From Rossellomorea marisflavi (GTDB lineage: Bacteria > Bacillota > Bacilli > Bacillales > Bacillaceae_B), in contig NZ_CP047095.1 of assembly GCF_009806575.1 (NCBI RefSeq), forward strand, positions 1,616,001-1,680,000: a DNA stretch of 64,000 nt, read 5' to 3'. Below are positions 47,323-55,309 of this stretch, piece by piece. Numbering within the stretch: position 1 is the first letter of the stretch; every line of letters begins with the position of its first letter. A model generated the notes under the pieces. That model was not told the origin of the DNA, ran no database searches, and worked only from the letters and a program-made list of their open reading frames with translations. The translations under genes were made by a program, and so were the position numbers.

Positions 47323-47347
47323 GACTGCTCATTTGGGCAGTCTTTTT
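47322..47347 (+). terminator. Terminator after the 30-aa gene
   Basis: AGACTGC and GCAGTCT pair around TCATTTGG, then five T. Confidence 0.85.
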
Positions 47348-47416
47348 CTATTCATAAAAAATCGCTTTTCAGCAAAAAATACAGGGTGAGAACGAACCAT
47401 ACGGAGGGCAGTTTAT

Positions 47417-47881
47417 ATGACTCGAATGATCATTAGCATCCTTTTCATCCTCCTGCTTACTGGATGCAAGAGCATGGAAGATGGGGAAGACAGTAAGAAT
47501 GCATTGATGAAGCGCACCGATCTATCTCCGATTGAACTGGTGGATAACCCGGAAACAGACAGCTTCGGCCATGCCATTAAAGAGGAGCTGGCGAAGAAAA
47601 AGGAATTGTACGACGTCGCCGTGATTCAGGGGAAAGAAAAGACTCTGGTCGTCTATAAAGTGAAACACCTGCAGCGGTTCCATATGAAGAGGATCGAGCA
47701 TGACATGGAAGCGTATCTTGAAGACAAGTATCCAGATGAGGATTTCATTCTTTCGAGCGATTATAAAATCTTCCTTGAAACGGTAAGGTTGAAAGAAAGA
47801 ATAAAGAATAATGACATCGGAAATGAAGAGGCAGAGAAGCACTTCAATGACATCATCACTCTTCAGAAAGAAAAAACGTAG
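47417..47881 (+). CDS. Sporulation lipoprotein, YhcN/YlaJ-like
   Basis: 154 residues: lipoprotein signal with LTGC (Cys17), then a charged alpha/beta domain (VAVIQGKEKTLVVYKVKHLQRFHMKRIEHDMEAYLEDKYPDEDFILSSDYKIFLE) of the kind found in YhcN/YlaJ spore lipoproteins. It lies 12 bases before spoVAC. Similar lipoproteins precede spoVAC in the extra spoVA2 clusters of Bacillus, suggesting a role in the germination channel. Confidence 0.75.
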   Translation: MTRMIISILFILLLTGCKSMEDGEDSKNALMKRTDLSPIELVDNPETDSFGHAIKEELAKKKELYDVAVIQGKEKTLVVYKVKHLQRFHMKRIEHDMEAYLEDKYPDEDFILSSDYKIFLETVRLKERIKNNDIGNEEAEKHFNDIITLQKEKT

Positions 47882-47893
47882 GAGGGGTAGGAA

Positions 47894-48364
47894 GTGGCTA
47901 AAACACCGAAAACGCCTGAGCAAAAGCAGTATGAAGCCATCGAGAAGAAGTATGAAACAAAGCGTCCTTTAATGAAGAACGTGCTGAAAGCATTTTTTGT
48001 CGGAGGAATTATTTGTGTCATCGGACAGGCATTCACTTATATGTATATCTATTTTTTTAACTTTACGGAACAGACCGCTGGCAATCCAACCGTCGCCACC
48101 ATGGTCTTCCTAGCCATGCTGTTGACCGGTTTCGGCCTGTATGATCATCTTGGTCAATTTGCAGGAGCCGGGAGCGCCGTGCCCGTCACCGGATTCGGGA
48201 ATTCGGTGATTTCCGCCGCGATCGAGCATAAAACCGAGGGGTACGTCCTCGGGGTAGGGGGAAATATGTTCAAGCTTGCCGGCTCGGTCATTGTATTCGG
48301 GGTTTTCTCTGCATTCGTCGTGGCACTCATCAAGACAATCCTCATCCAGTTAGGGGTGATCTAA
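47894..48364 (+). CDS. spoVAC: Stage V sporulation protein AC
   Basis: A 156-residue membrane protein with four hydrophobic segments and SpoVAC-typical FVGGIICVIGQ and FAGAGSAVPVTGFGNSV motifs. SpoVAC acts as part of the inner-membrane channel for dipicolinic acid uptake and release. GTG start; ribosome site AGGAGGGG. Its TAA overlaps the spoVAD start. Confidence 0.94.
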   Translation: MAKTPKTPEQKQYEAIEKKYETKRPLMKNVLKAFFVGGIICVIGQAFTYMYIYFFNFTEQTAGNPTVATMVFLAMLLTGFGLYDHLGQFAGAGSAVPVTGFGNSVISAAIEHKTEGYVLGVGGNMFKLAGSVIVFGVFSAFVVALIKTILIQLGVI

Positions 48365-49380
48365 TGTTAAAAGGTTCACAGTCATGGGTGTTTCCACTCA
48401 AACCGAAAATCCTTTCGACAGGTGTCGTGGGAGGTCCATTTGAAAAGAAAGGCCGGCTCAGCGCCGATTTCGATCGTTTCTATGATGATGTGAGGATGGG
48501 GACGGATACGTATGAAAAAGCAAACCGGACTATGATTGAAGATGCTGTATCCATCGCTCTTGAAAAGAAATCCATTACAAAAAATGACGTGCAGTTCTTC
48601 CTGACGGGCGATCTCATCAATCAGATCACGCCGTCGAGTTTTGCGGCAAGGACGATCGGACTTCCGTATTTCGGATTATTCGGAGCATGCTCCACTTCCA
48701 TGGAAGGCCTTGCCCTTTCTGCTCTCATGGTCAATTACCATGGGGCACACCACGTCATCACCGGTGCCTCAAGCCATAATTCAGCGACGGAAAGGCAGTT
48801 CAGGTACCCGACAGAATACGGCGGCCAAAAGCCTCCAACGGCCCAATGGACTGTGACGGGAGCAGGGTATGCACTTCTCGGCAATGAAGCCTCCGGAGGA
48901 GCACCGGGACCGAGGGTAACATCCGCTACAATCGGTAAGGTCATCGACATGGGTTTATCCGATCCCTTCAACATGGGCGGAGCGATGGCGCCGGCTGCAG
49001 TGGATACCATCACGGCGCACTTCAGGGACCTGGAGCGGGATCCATCCTATTACGACCTGATTGTCACCGGAGATTTGGCGAAGATCGGACGGCTTACAGC
49101 CCTTGATCTTCTTCAGCGGAAAGGACTCGGGATCCAGGACGATCAGTTCCAGGATTGTGGACTCCTCATCTATGATGAGAATCAACCGGTTCAGGCAGGG
49201 GCAAGCGGTCCTGGCTGTTCTGCCACCGTCCTGTACGGCCACCTCCTCAATCAGATGAGACAAGGAACGTATAAAAAGATCCTCGTGATTGCGACGGGCG
49301 CTCTTCTTTCTCCGCTCACCTTCCAGCAAGGGGAGACGATCCCCTGCATTGCTCATGCTGTATCGATTGAATATTCATAA
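48364..49380 (+). CDS. spoVAD: Stage V sporulation protein AD
   Basis: A 338-residue thiolase-fold protein that binds dipicolinic acid on the outer face of the spore inner membrane. FGACSTSMEGLALSAL is the thiolase-like nucleophile region; ASGPGCSATVLYGHLL and RKILVIATGALLSP follow the family. ATG overlaps the spoVAC stop; spoVAE follows after 15 bases. Confidence 0.95.
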   Translation: MLKGSQSWVFPLKPKILSTGVVGGPFEKKGRLSADFDRFYDDVRMGTDTYEKANRTMIEDAVSIALEKKSITKNDVQFFLTGDLINQITPSSFAARTIGLPYFGLFGACSTSMEGLALSALMVNYHGAHHVITGASSHNSATERQFRYPTEYGGQKPPTAQWTVTGAGYALLGNEASGGAPGPRVTSATIGKVIDMGLSDPFNMGGAMAPAAVDTITAHFRDLERDPSYYDLIVTGDLAKIGRLTALDLLQRKGLGIQDDQFQDCGLLIYDENQPVQAGASGPGCSATVLYGHLLNQMRQGTYKKILVIATGALLSPLTFQQGETIPCIAHAVSIEYS

Positions 49381-49395
49381 GAAAGGGGAGTATTT

Positions 49396-49752
49396 ATGCT
49401 AGCCATGTTTTTTTGGGCCTTCGTTGTCGGTGGACTCATATGTGTTGTCGGACAGCTGCTGCTCGATGTGGTAAAATTCCCGCCGGCATATGCCATGAGT
49501 TTTCTTGTGGTGGTGGGTTCCGTGCTTTCGGGCTTGGGCCTTTACGAGCCTCTCATTGATTTTGCGGGAGCGGGAGCCACGATCCCTATCATGAGCTTTG
49601 GAAATTCCCTGGTGAATGGGGCCATGCAAGAGTCGCAGGAGCATGGGATCATCGGGGTGCTGACAGGGATGTTCGAAGTCACATCCTCCGGTATATCAGC
49701 GGCCATTGTATTCGGATTCCTTGGTGCCCTCCTGTTCAATCCTAAAGGCTGA
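49396..49752 (+). CDS. spoVAE: Stage V sporulation protein AE (AEb type)
   Basis: A 118-residue membrane protein like SpoVAEb, with WAFVVGGLICVVGQLLLD, FAGAGATIPIMSFGNSLVNGAM, and a last helix. No spoVAA, spoVAB, spoVAEa or spoVAF follow, so this is a reduced spoVA2-like set. AAAGGGGAG precedes ATG. Confidence 0.93.
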   Translation: MLAMFFWAFVVGGLICVVGQLLLDVVKFPPAYAMSFLVVVGSVLSGLGLYEPLIDFAGAGATIPIMSFGNSLVNGAMQESQEHGIIGVLTGMFEVTSSGISAAIVFGFLGALLFNPKG

Positions 49753-49796
49753 AGATGAAGCGATCAGATGGACACCATCTGATCGCTTCATTTCGT
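49753..49796 (+). terminator. Terminator after spoVAE
   Basis: GAAGCGATCAGATGG and CCATCTGATCGCTTC form a perfect 15-bp stem with a 3-base loop, then ATTTC. Confidence 0.85.
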
Positions 49797-49847
49797 TCTG
49801 AGCTTCACCCAATTTCAACTCAGCCCAACCATAGGCCTTGTCCGATA

Positions 49848-49856
49848 CATATGTTA
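49848..49856 (+). promoter_or_regulatory. Candidate sigma-K -10 element of the YjcZ-type gene
   Basis: CATATGTTA fits the sigma-K -10 consensus CATANNNTA exactly; an AC lies 18 bases upstream at 49828. Confidence 0.45.
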
Positions 49857-49891
49857 ATAAGGATTATAGGGCAAAGTGAGGTGATATTTGC

Positions 49892-50020
49892 ATGTACGGA
49901 TATGGAGGATACGGATGCGGCTACAATTACGGCTGTGGAACCGGCGGATATGGTTCTACATTTGTATTGATTGTCGTGTTGTTCATTCTTTTGATCATCG
50001 TCGGAGCCAGTTTCTGCTAG
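49892..50020 (+). CDS. YjcZ-family sporulation peptide, 42 aa
   Basis: ATG at 49892 behind AGTGAGGTGA encodes [21 protein letters not shown] followed by a single hydrophobic helix ending GASFC. Gly-Tyr-Cys-rich head plus one transmembrane segment is the hallmark of the YjcZ/sporulation-peptide family in Bacillus. Probably in the coat or inner membrane of spores. Confidence 0.85.
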   Translation: MYGYGGYGCGYNYGCGTGGYGSTFVLIVVLFILLIIVGASFC

Positions 50021-50031
50021 AAAGGAGTAGA

Positions 50032-50076
50032 AGGGCAGTATCCTTGAGTGTATAGGGATCCTGTCTTTTTTGTGGT
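50032..50076 (+). terminator. Terminator after the YjcZ-type gene
   Basis: GGCAGTATCC and GGGATcCTGTC pair across a 14-base loop, followed by six T. Confidence 0.65.
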
Positions 50077-50147
50077 TTCTTTCTGATCCGAGGAACGCTC
50101 CTGGGTTTTTTACATATGATGCTTATAGTTAAAGGAGGCGTGAGTTT

Positions 50148-50411
50148 ATGAATAACAATTTTTTTAAGAACCTCGAGAAGAAGACCGGTGTGGATATGAA
50201 TGAAGTGTTTGAACTGGCAAACTCCCTGCAGAATGCAAATTTCAAGGATGAGGCAACCGTGCGCAGCGTCATTAAAAGGGTTTCTAAAATTGCCAATAAG
50301 CCTGTGAACAAAGAAATGGAAGATAAAATTGTCAAATCCATTGTAAATGATGGGAAACAACTTGATTTTGGAACCATCTCCAATATGTTGAACAAAGGAA
50401 ATAAAAAATAA
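50148..50411 (+). CDS. spoVIF: Stage VI sporulation protein F
   Basis: An 87-residue soluble protein (NNNFFKNLEKKTGVDMNEVFELANSLQ...VRSVIKRVSKIANKPVNKE) matching SpoVIF (YjcC), which supports GerE-directed coat gene expression. AAAGGAGGCG precedes ATG. Same place as in B. subtilis, after the coat genes. Confidence 0.9.
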   Translation: MNNNFFKNLEKKTGVDMNEVFELANSLQNANFKDEATVRSVIKRVSKIANKPVNKEMEDKIVKSIVNDGKQLDFGTISNMLNKGNKK

Positions 50412-50455
50412 GCATCCCATGAGGGATACCGATGTCGGTCGGTAACATGCGTTCG

Positions 50456-50487
50456 GGAGGCTTGTATCACAGCCTCCTATTTTTGTG
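50456..50487 (+). terminator. Terminator after spoVIF
   Basis: GGAGGCT and AGCCTCC pair around TGTATCAC, followed by a T run. Confidence 0.8.
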
Positions 50488-50547
50488 GAAGGATTACTGA
50501 TACCCAGTACCGGGTATCATACATAAAAACGAGGGGGGAAGGATCCG

Positions 50548-50790
50548 ATGGGTTATATTGCACCGATTCCACACTTTCAGTATAAGCAATATCAAGAAAG
50601 GGAGCTGAATGCCACGGAGAAGCCTTATCACTATACCCCGGTCCACGCCATCACCGCCCTGTCAAGAGGGGCAGGTAGAGAGTCAAGGGAAGTGACGGAT
50701 CATTATAACGGGAAGGAAAAGAAACAGATTCCTGAAAAGATCATTGCGAGGCTGACAGGAAAAGGGATCAATTTTCACGAATATGTCTAA
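50548..50790 (+). CDS. Hypothetical protein, 80 aa
   Basis: An 80-residue basic soluble protein beginning MGYIAPIPHFQYKQYQERE. Clear ribosome site GAGGGGGGAAGG. No membrane segment, cysteine or catalytic motif. A short palindrome GATACCC/GGGTATC lies just upstream (50500-50520). I do not recognise the family; the location suggests sporulation. Confidence 0.65.
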   Translation: MGYIAPIPHFQYKQYQERELNATEKPYHYTPVHAITALSRGAGRESREVTDHYNGKEKKQIPEKIIARLTGKGINFHEYV

Positions 50791-50852
50791 GTGGCCATAA
50801 GTCCCACTAAATACTGGGGCTTGGTCTGACATTATAGTGGGAGCTGAAGACA

Positions 50853-51749
50853 GTGGAATTCATATCATTGCACAAAAACACTTACTGCTTCACGGGTGCT
50901 GTGAATATCGGCTACTCTGTGAAGGCGGGGAAGGGATTGCTGATCGATACCGGTTTGGATGACTCGGCCACTAACAAGGTTCTGCGTATGCTCGACGAAA
51001 AAGCCCTTCCCCTCGATTATTGCATCATCACTCATGCCCACACGGATCATTACGGTGGAGCCGATCGGATCAGGGAAAAGAAGGAAGTGACGATTCTCGC
51101 GCCCCGTTTGGAAAAAGCCATCATGGAAAATCCTGTTCTTGAGCCCATTTATTTATTTAACGGGGCTTTTCCTCCTGCGTCCCTGCGGAATAAGTTTCTC
51201 GAGGCCAAGGCCATCACAGTCGATGAAGAAATCGAGGAGGGCCCCCTGAAGATTGGGCCGTTCGATTTGGAAATCTTGAGTCTACCGGGGCACTCCTATG
51301 GGCAGATCGGCGTGATGGTAGAAGAAGTCCTCTTTGCTACCGATGCATACTTTGGCACAGAGGCACTTAAGAAGCATATCGTTCCGTTCATCACAGATGC
51401 CGACGCTACCCTGGCTACTCTCCACTACATACTGGAACGATCTTGTCAGGGCGCCATTCCCGGCCACGGGATCTATGAAGAAGATTTCAGGAGGACGGTA
51501 CAGGAAAACATCGTCCTTCATCATCGGCATATGGAGGCATTGGAAAAACGCATTGAAGGGAAACAGAGGTGCTCCTTCGAAGAAATCGTTAAGGAGTATT
51601 TAAACATGGTAGGGGTATCATCACGGCAGCTCGGTCAGTTCCTTTTGTATCGTACAAGCATAACGGCCTATCTGATCTCCCTCGAAAGAAGGGGACGGAT
51701 CAAGATGACGGTCCACCAGAACGAACTCGTCTTGACCCTTCATTCATAG
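50853..51749 (+). CDS. MBL-fold metallo-hydrolase
   Basis: A 298-residue metallo-beta-lactamase-fold hydrolase: THAHTDHYGGAD carries the metal site, further ligands in LPGHSYGQIGVM, ATDAYFG and GHGIYEED. A C-terminal helical region of about 80 residues follows. GTG start. Its stop overlaps by ten bases the end of the reverse-strand DUF421 gene. Substrate unknown. Confidence 0.85.
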   Translation: MEFISLHKNTYCFTGAVNIGYSVKAGKGLLIDTGLDDSATNKVLRMLDEKALPLDYCIITHAHTDHYGGADRIREKKEVTILAPRLEKAIMENPVLEPIYLFNGAFPPASLRNKFLEAKAITVDEEIEEGPLKIGPFDLEILSLPGHSYGQIGVMVEEVLFATDAYFGTEALKKHIVPFITDADATLATLHYILERSCQGAIPGHGIYEEDFRRTVQENIVLHHRHMEALEKRIEGKQRCSFEEIVKEYLNMVGVSSRQLGQFLLYRTSITAYLISLERRGRIKMTVHQNELVLTLHS

Positions 51750-52417
51750 CCCTGCACCAAAAGGGGTTCATTTTCGGTCCATTCGGCAAAAAGCACGTCC
51801 TTTGGTGAGGAGAATCCCTGCCTGCTGATCTCGGTCTGAAGCCACCGGTCATCCTCTCCTACAATCTTCAAGTTATCATAGACGATTTCTCCATCCATGA
51901 TCAGAGACATGGGCAAGGTTGCTTTCTTCAGCGGAAGGGAAAGGTCCTGACGTTGGACTTGATCGTAGAGAGGCTTCTTGATGACACTAAGGGTGCCATT
52001 GGATTCAAGTAGTGCGTATTCGCACTCCTTTACGGAAAAAATATCTTTTGCCCGTAAAAGATGCTGCAGCTGATTCAAATCCAAATGATTCTTCTTCAGT
52101 ACTGTATAATTGATGATTCCCTTATTGATGACGATAGCGGGTGTCCCTTCCATCAGGTGGCGGAATTTGCGGGACTTCTGGGTAAAGAATTCAGTCACGA
52201 AAATCAGGGCACCCCAAATGAGGATGGCAGTCAATACTTGAAACACCGAGATTTTATCATCATAAAGGGAGTTACCGACAAGCTCTCCAAGGATCAGGGC
52301 CGAGATGAAATCAAAAGCCGAGATCTGCGTGATCTGGGTTTTACCCAATACTTTGGTGAGGATGAGTAAGGCGAAGTAACCGACAATCAATTCCACGGCG
52401 ATGGATGTGTACTCCAA
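51740..52417 (-). CDS. DUF421 membrane protein (YetF/YrbG family)
   Basis: About 225 residues: three membrane helices (to about residue 80) and a cytosolic DUF421 domain with HLMEGTPAIVINKGIINYTVLKKNHLDLNQLQHLLRAKDIFSVKECEYALLESNGTLSVI. TTG at 52417 has AAAGGGGGA six bases upstream and is preferred. DUF421 proteins accompany spoVA2-type clusters in several Bacillus; here it is close but on the opposite strand. Confidence 0.85.
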   Translation of the reverse strand: MEYTSIAVELIVGYFALLILTKVLGKTQITQISAFDFISALILGELVGNSLYDDKISVFQVLTAILIWGALIFVTEFFTQKSRKFRHLMEGTPAIVINKGIINYTVLKKNHLDLNQLQHLLRAKDIFSVKECEYALLESNGTLSVIKKPLYDQVQRQDLSLPLKKATLPMSLIMDGEIVYDNLKIVGEDDRWLQTEISRQGFSSPKDVLFAEWTENEPLLVQGYE

Positions 52418-52503
52418 TGGGATTCCCCCTTTCAACAGGCTACTCCCCATTATGGACGAATGACCTTCAGTCTATACGATTATGCCGTGAAACAAATCAG
52501 ACA

Positions 52504-52539
52504 CAAAAAAGCGCCGGATTCATGATCCTGCGCTTTTTT
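52504..52539. terminator. Terminator, yjcF side
   Basis: AAAAAAGCGC and GCGCTTTTTT with an inner GGA/TCC pair; usable from the reverse strand (yjcF) and forward strand. Confidence 0.85.
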
Positions 52540-52543
52540 GCGT

Positions 52544-52966
52544 TCATAATGATTTTTCCATCGTACGGTGGGGAATCCCTGCGTCAAGGAATTCTTCTGA
52601 AACGATCTCATACCCTAACTTCTCATAAAATGGAATGGCTTGACTCTGTGCGTTGAGCTTCAGGACAGGAAGGGACATCTCCCTGGCATAATCCTCAATG
52701 GCCCTCATGATTTCCCGGCCGGCGCCGCGTCCCCTAAGAGAGGAGAGGATGCAGATGCGTTCCGCTTTTCCTTTGCCATCCATCACCCTGAAGCGACCGG
52801 CGCCTACAGGGTGATCCTCGTCATAAAGAAGGAAATGGGTGGACTCCTCTTCATATTGGTCGATTTCATCTTCGGCAGGAACATTCTGTTCCTCTACGAA
52901 AACGGATTTTCTGATGGAAAATACTTCTTGAAGTTGTTCTTCTGTTGAGACGATTTTAGTGTGCAA
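52544..52966 (-). CDS. yjcF: GNAT-family acetyltransferase YjcF
   Basis: 140 residues from TTG at 52966, preferred since the GNAT fold starts there and AAAGGA lies upstream; a longer frame to 53113 overlaps yjcG. The acetyl-CoA loop is ICILSSLRGRGAGREIMRAIE. B. subtilis YjcF has the same size. Starts two bases after the yjcG stop, so translation is coupled. Confidence 0.85.
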   Translation of the reverse strand: MHTKIVSTEEQLQEVFSIRKSVFVEEQNVPAEDEIDQYEEESTHFLLYDEDHPVGAGRFRVMDGKGKAERICILSSLRGRGAGREIMRAIEDYAREMSLPVLKLNAQSQAIPFYEKLGYEIVSEEFLDAGIPHRTMEKSL

Positions 52967-52967
52967 T

Positions 52968-53489
52968 TTACTGATTTTCCTTTCCGAGTCGGAATGTTTC
53001 ATACACGGTCCATGAACCATTCTCCAGCTGATAGAGGAGATGGAACCGGTCGATGGTTTCCTCATGATCGATGCCAAGCATGGATAGGGAGCCATAAATG
53101 TCGGAGTGCTCATCGTTACTCAGCTTCTGGGCCACGGTGATATGCGGTACAAAAGAGTACTCCGGCTCATCTCCCATGAATTCCCGGTGGTGCATGGCAT
53201 CATGAAGTGCCTGGAGTTCAGGGTTCGGATCCACTTTGAAATAGATCACGTTATTAACGGGCTGGAATGAGCTCACTTTATACGCCTTCAGCGTAAAGGG
53301 ATCATGTTCTTTTGCGATATGGGAAAGCTTACCGGCGATATCCTTGATATGCTCATCATCGGCGCTGAATACATTTTTCAGCGTCAAATGAGGCGGAATC
53401 AATGCATAATGAGGGTCATAGCGCTTTCGGTAAGAATTTGCGATATCTTGAAGTTTTTTAGATGGGAAAATGACGATGCCATAATTCAT
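52968..53489 (-). CDS. yjcG: 2H phosphoesterase YjcG (2'-5' RNA ligase-like)
   Basis: A 173-residue protein with the two HxT/S motifs of the 2H superfamily: HLTL near residue 34 and HITV near residue 115. Such enzymes act on cyclic phosphodiesters. ATG follows AAGGAGGA. Followed directly by yjcF. Confidence 0.9.
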   Translation of the reverse strand: MNYGIVIFPSKKLQDIANSYRKRYDPHYALIPPHLTLKNVFSADDEHIKDIAGKLSHIAKEHDPFTLKAYKVSSFQPVNNVIYFKVDPNPELQALHDAMHHREFMGDEPEYSFVPHITVAQKLSNDEHSDIYGSLSMLGIDHEETIDRFHLLYQLENGSWTVYETFRLGKENQ

Positions 53490-53582
53490 TTTCGTTCAAT
53501 CCTCCTTAGAAACATATGTGCGTATGAGTAGTATAGCAAATTTTTAAAAAATTTAACATAGGGCGAACGGAGCGACCGCCCA

Positions 53583-54311
53583 TTACTTATGGAACATGAA
53601 CGTCAAGGCCCTGCGCAGATCGGGCTGCCAGTATTTCCATGTATGATCCCCGTCGAACTCATCGTAGAACGTGGTGTACCCTTTCTGGGAGAATACGTGA
53701 TTCAATTCACGATTCGGAGTCAGAAAATCCTTGATCTGACCGTCTGTGGTCTTTACTTCGGTTTCGCCCTTGCCGATCACATGGTAAATATCCAGAAGAT
53801 GAGGGGAAGGGAATGACCCTACGGCTTCAAGAACGGTTTCATTGACAAGCGGTGATTGAAGGATCACTTTACCGAATGTATGCGGGTACTTAAGCGCCGT
53901 CATCAATGAAACAGTAGCCCCCAGTGAATCGCCGATGAGCACTCGCCCTTTCCCCATTTGGTAAGTGGGATACATTTCATCGAGCTTGGGGGTCAATTCA
54001 TGGGCGAGGAATCGGATATAGTCGGCATTCTCTTCTCCGGCAGGATGATACTTGCGGCTCCGATCCTGTACATTCTTATACGGGACGCCCACGATGATCG
54101 TGTTCTCGATCTCCCCGTTGCCAACTAGTTCATCGGCCAGCCGTGGGATCCTTCCCAGCTGGAAATAGTCCTTTCCATCCTGGGTGATCAGGATGGAATA
54201 TTTATATAGGGGAGAGTAAGAAGCCGGAAGATAAACCAGCATCTTGATCTCCTCGTTCAGTGCTTCGCTGTATAGAACCAGTTCTTCCACGGTCCCTCTA
54301 GCAGTCGTCAT
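53583..54311 (-). CDS. yjcH: Esterase-like alpha/beta hydrolase (YjcH)
   Basis: About 242 residues of the Esterase D family. Serine elbow GDSLGATVSL, late HTWKYWQPDLRRAL gives the catalytic His. ATG at 54311 chosen; AAAGGA lies eight bases before it. Related to enterochelin/siderophore esterases; the substrate is unknown. In the usual order yjcF-yjcG-yjcH. Confidence 0.87.
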   Translation of the reverse strand: MTTARGTVEELVLYSEALNEEIKMLVYLPASYSPLYKYSILITQDGKDYFQLGRIPRLADELVGNGEIENTIIVGVPYKNVQDRSRKYHPAGEENADYIRFLAHELTPKLDEMYPTYQMGKGRVLIGDSLGATVSLMTALKYPHTFGKVILQSPLVNETVLEAVGSFPSPHLLDIYHVIGKGETEVKTTDGQIKDFLTPNRELNHVFSQKGYTTFYDEFDGDHTWKYWQPDLRRALTFMFHK

Positions 54312-54451
54312 TCTACACACATCCTTTATCTCTGTTAACGGTTACAAGTGGATTGTATCACAAACTGCAGAGAAAAGCTTTTAAGAGAGAGTCCGGTCGA
54401 TTCTTCTGAAAAATGGTATAATTCAGATAAACAGAAAGGGGAGAATAATAA

Positions 54452-55009
54452 TTGACAAAAGTATCTGTACCATCAAATGAAGTAACAAAAGCAGCCCATA
54501 GAAAATTAGAGGAAAGGGGAGTGACGTTGGCGGATATCGCCGATATCGTTTATCAAATGCAATTCCCGTACAACAATTCCCTTACAATGGAAGATTGTCT
54601 CGAGAGCGTCAGGAAGGTCCTGTTAAAAAGGGAGATTCAGCACGCCATCCTTGTGGGAGTCGAACTCGATCAGCTTGCGGAGCGGAAGATGCTGTCTGAA
54701 CCCCTTCAGTCCATCGTTGCCTCCGACGAAGGTCTTTTCGGTGTCGATGAAACGATTGCCCTTGGAGCGGCCCTCGGATATGGAAGTATCGCGGTGACGA
54801 CTTTCGGCCATTTGGACAAGAATAAGATCGGCATCATTCAGAAGCTGGATACGAAGGAAGGAGGATCCGTGCATACATTCCTCGACGATATCGTGGCAAG
54901 CATTGCTGCGAATGCCTCATCCAGGCTTGCCCACCGTTTAAGGGATCTCGAAGAGGGCAGGCCGCTTGAAGAAAGGCTGGAAGTGGAGGGGGAGGAACTG
55001 ATTGGGTAG
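54452..55009 (+). CDS. Phosphatidylglycerophosphatase A family protein
   Basis: A 185-residue PgpA/YutG/YpjQ-like protein. It lacks the membrane helices of E. coli PgpA but keeps EERGVTLADIADIVYQMQFPYNN, GVELDQLAE and FLDDIVASIAANASSRLAHR. TTG start behind AAAGGGGAG. It may dephosphorylate phosphatidylglycerophosphate. Confidence 0.82.
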   Translation: MTKVSVPSNEVTKAAHRKLEERGVTLADIADIVYQMQFPYNNSLTMEDCLESVRKVLLKREIQHAILVGVELDQLAERKMLSEPLQSIVASDEGLFGVDETIALGAALGYGSIAVTTFGHLDKNKIGIIQKLDTKEGGSVHTFLDDIVASIAANASSRLAHRLRDLEEGRPLEERLEVEGEELIG

Positions 55010-55309
55010 CTTTCTGCTATATAACAGAGGGTGAGGGGGAATGAGGAATATATCATGACCAGAGATGGGGTTTTAATCCATTTTCAAGTGAAAAGGAGTT
55101 TGTAAACGTTTCTAACAATTATTATACGATTTTTTTCTTGAGAATTATCCGGAAAGTCCTAGATAATGGTAGAAAGTGACTGTTTTGTAACCGTATTTAA
55201 TAGTCGTAATTTATAGAACATTATCAAAATATAAAATTTTTATCACAATTGTGTTACATTTTGTGTTACAATAATTTCCGTTAATAGAAAATAATTAGGG
55301 GGGATTTCC
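55010..55309. other. Regulatory region of the TAXI-TRAP cluster
   Basis: 300 bases, AT-rich. Contains a cre-like site (55100-55115), a promoter candidate TTGAGA (55138-55143), 18-base spacer, GATAAT (55162-55167), and a tandem repeat TTGTGTTACA at 55249-55258 and 55261-55270. No coding frame. Confidence 0.6.
55100..55115 (+). promoter_or_regulatory. cre-like catabolite-control site
   Basis: TTGTAAACGTTTCTAA matches WTGNAARCGNWWNCAW at 15 of 16 positions. It lies about 22 bases upstream of a promoter candidate, a place where CcpA can activate or repress. Confidence 0.6.
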
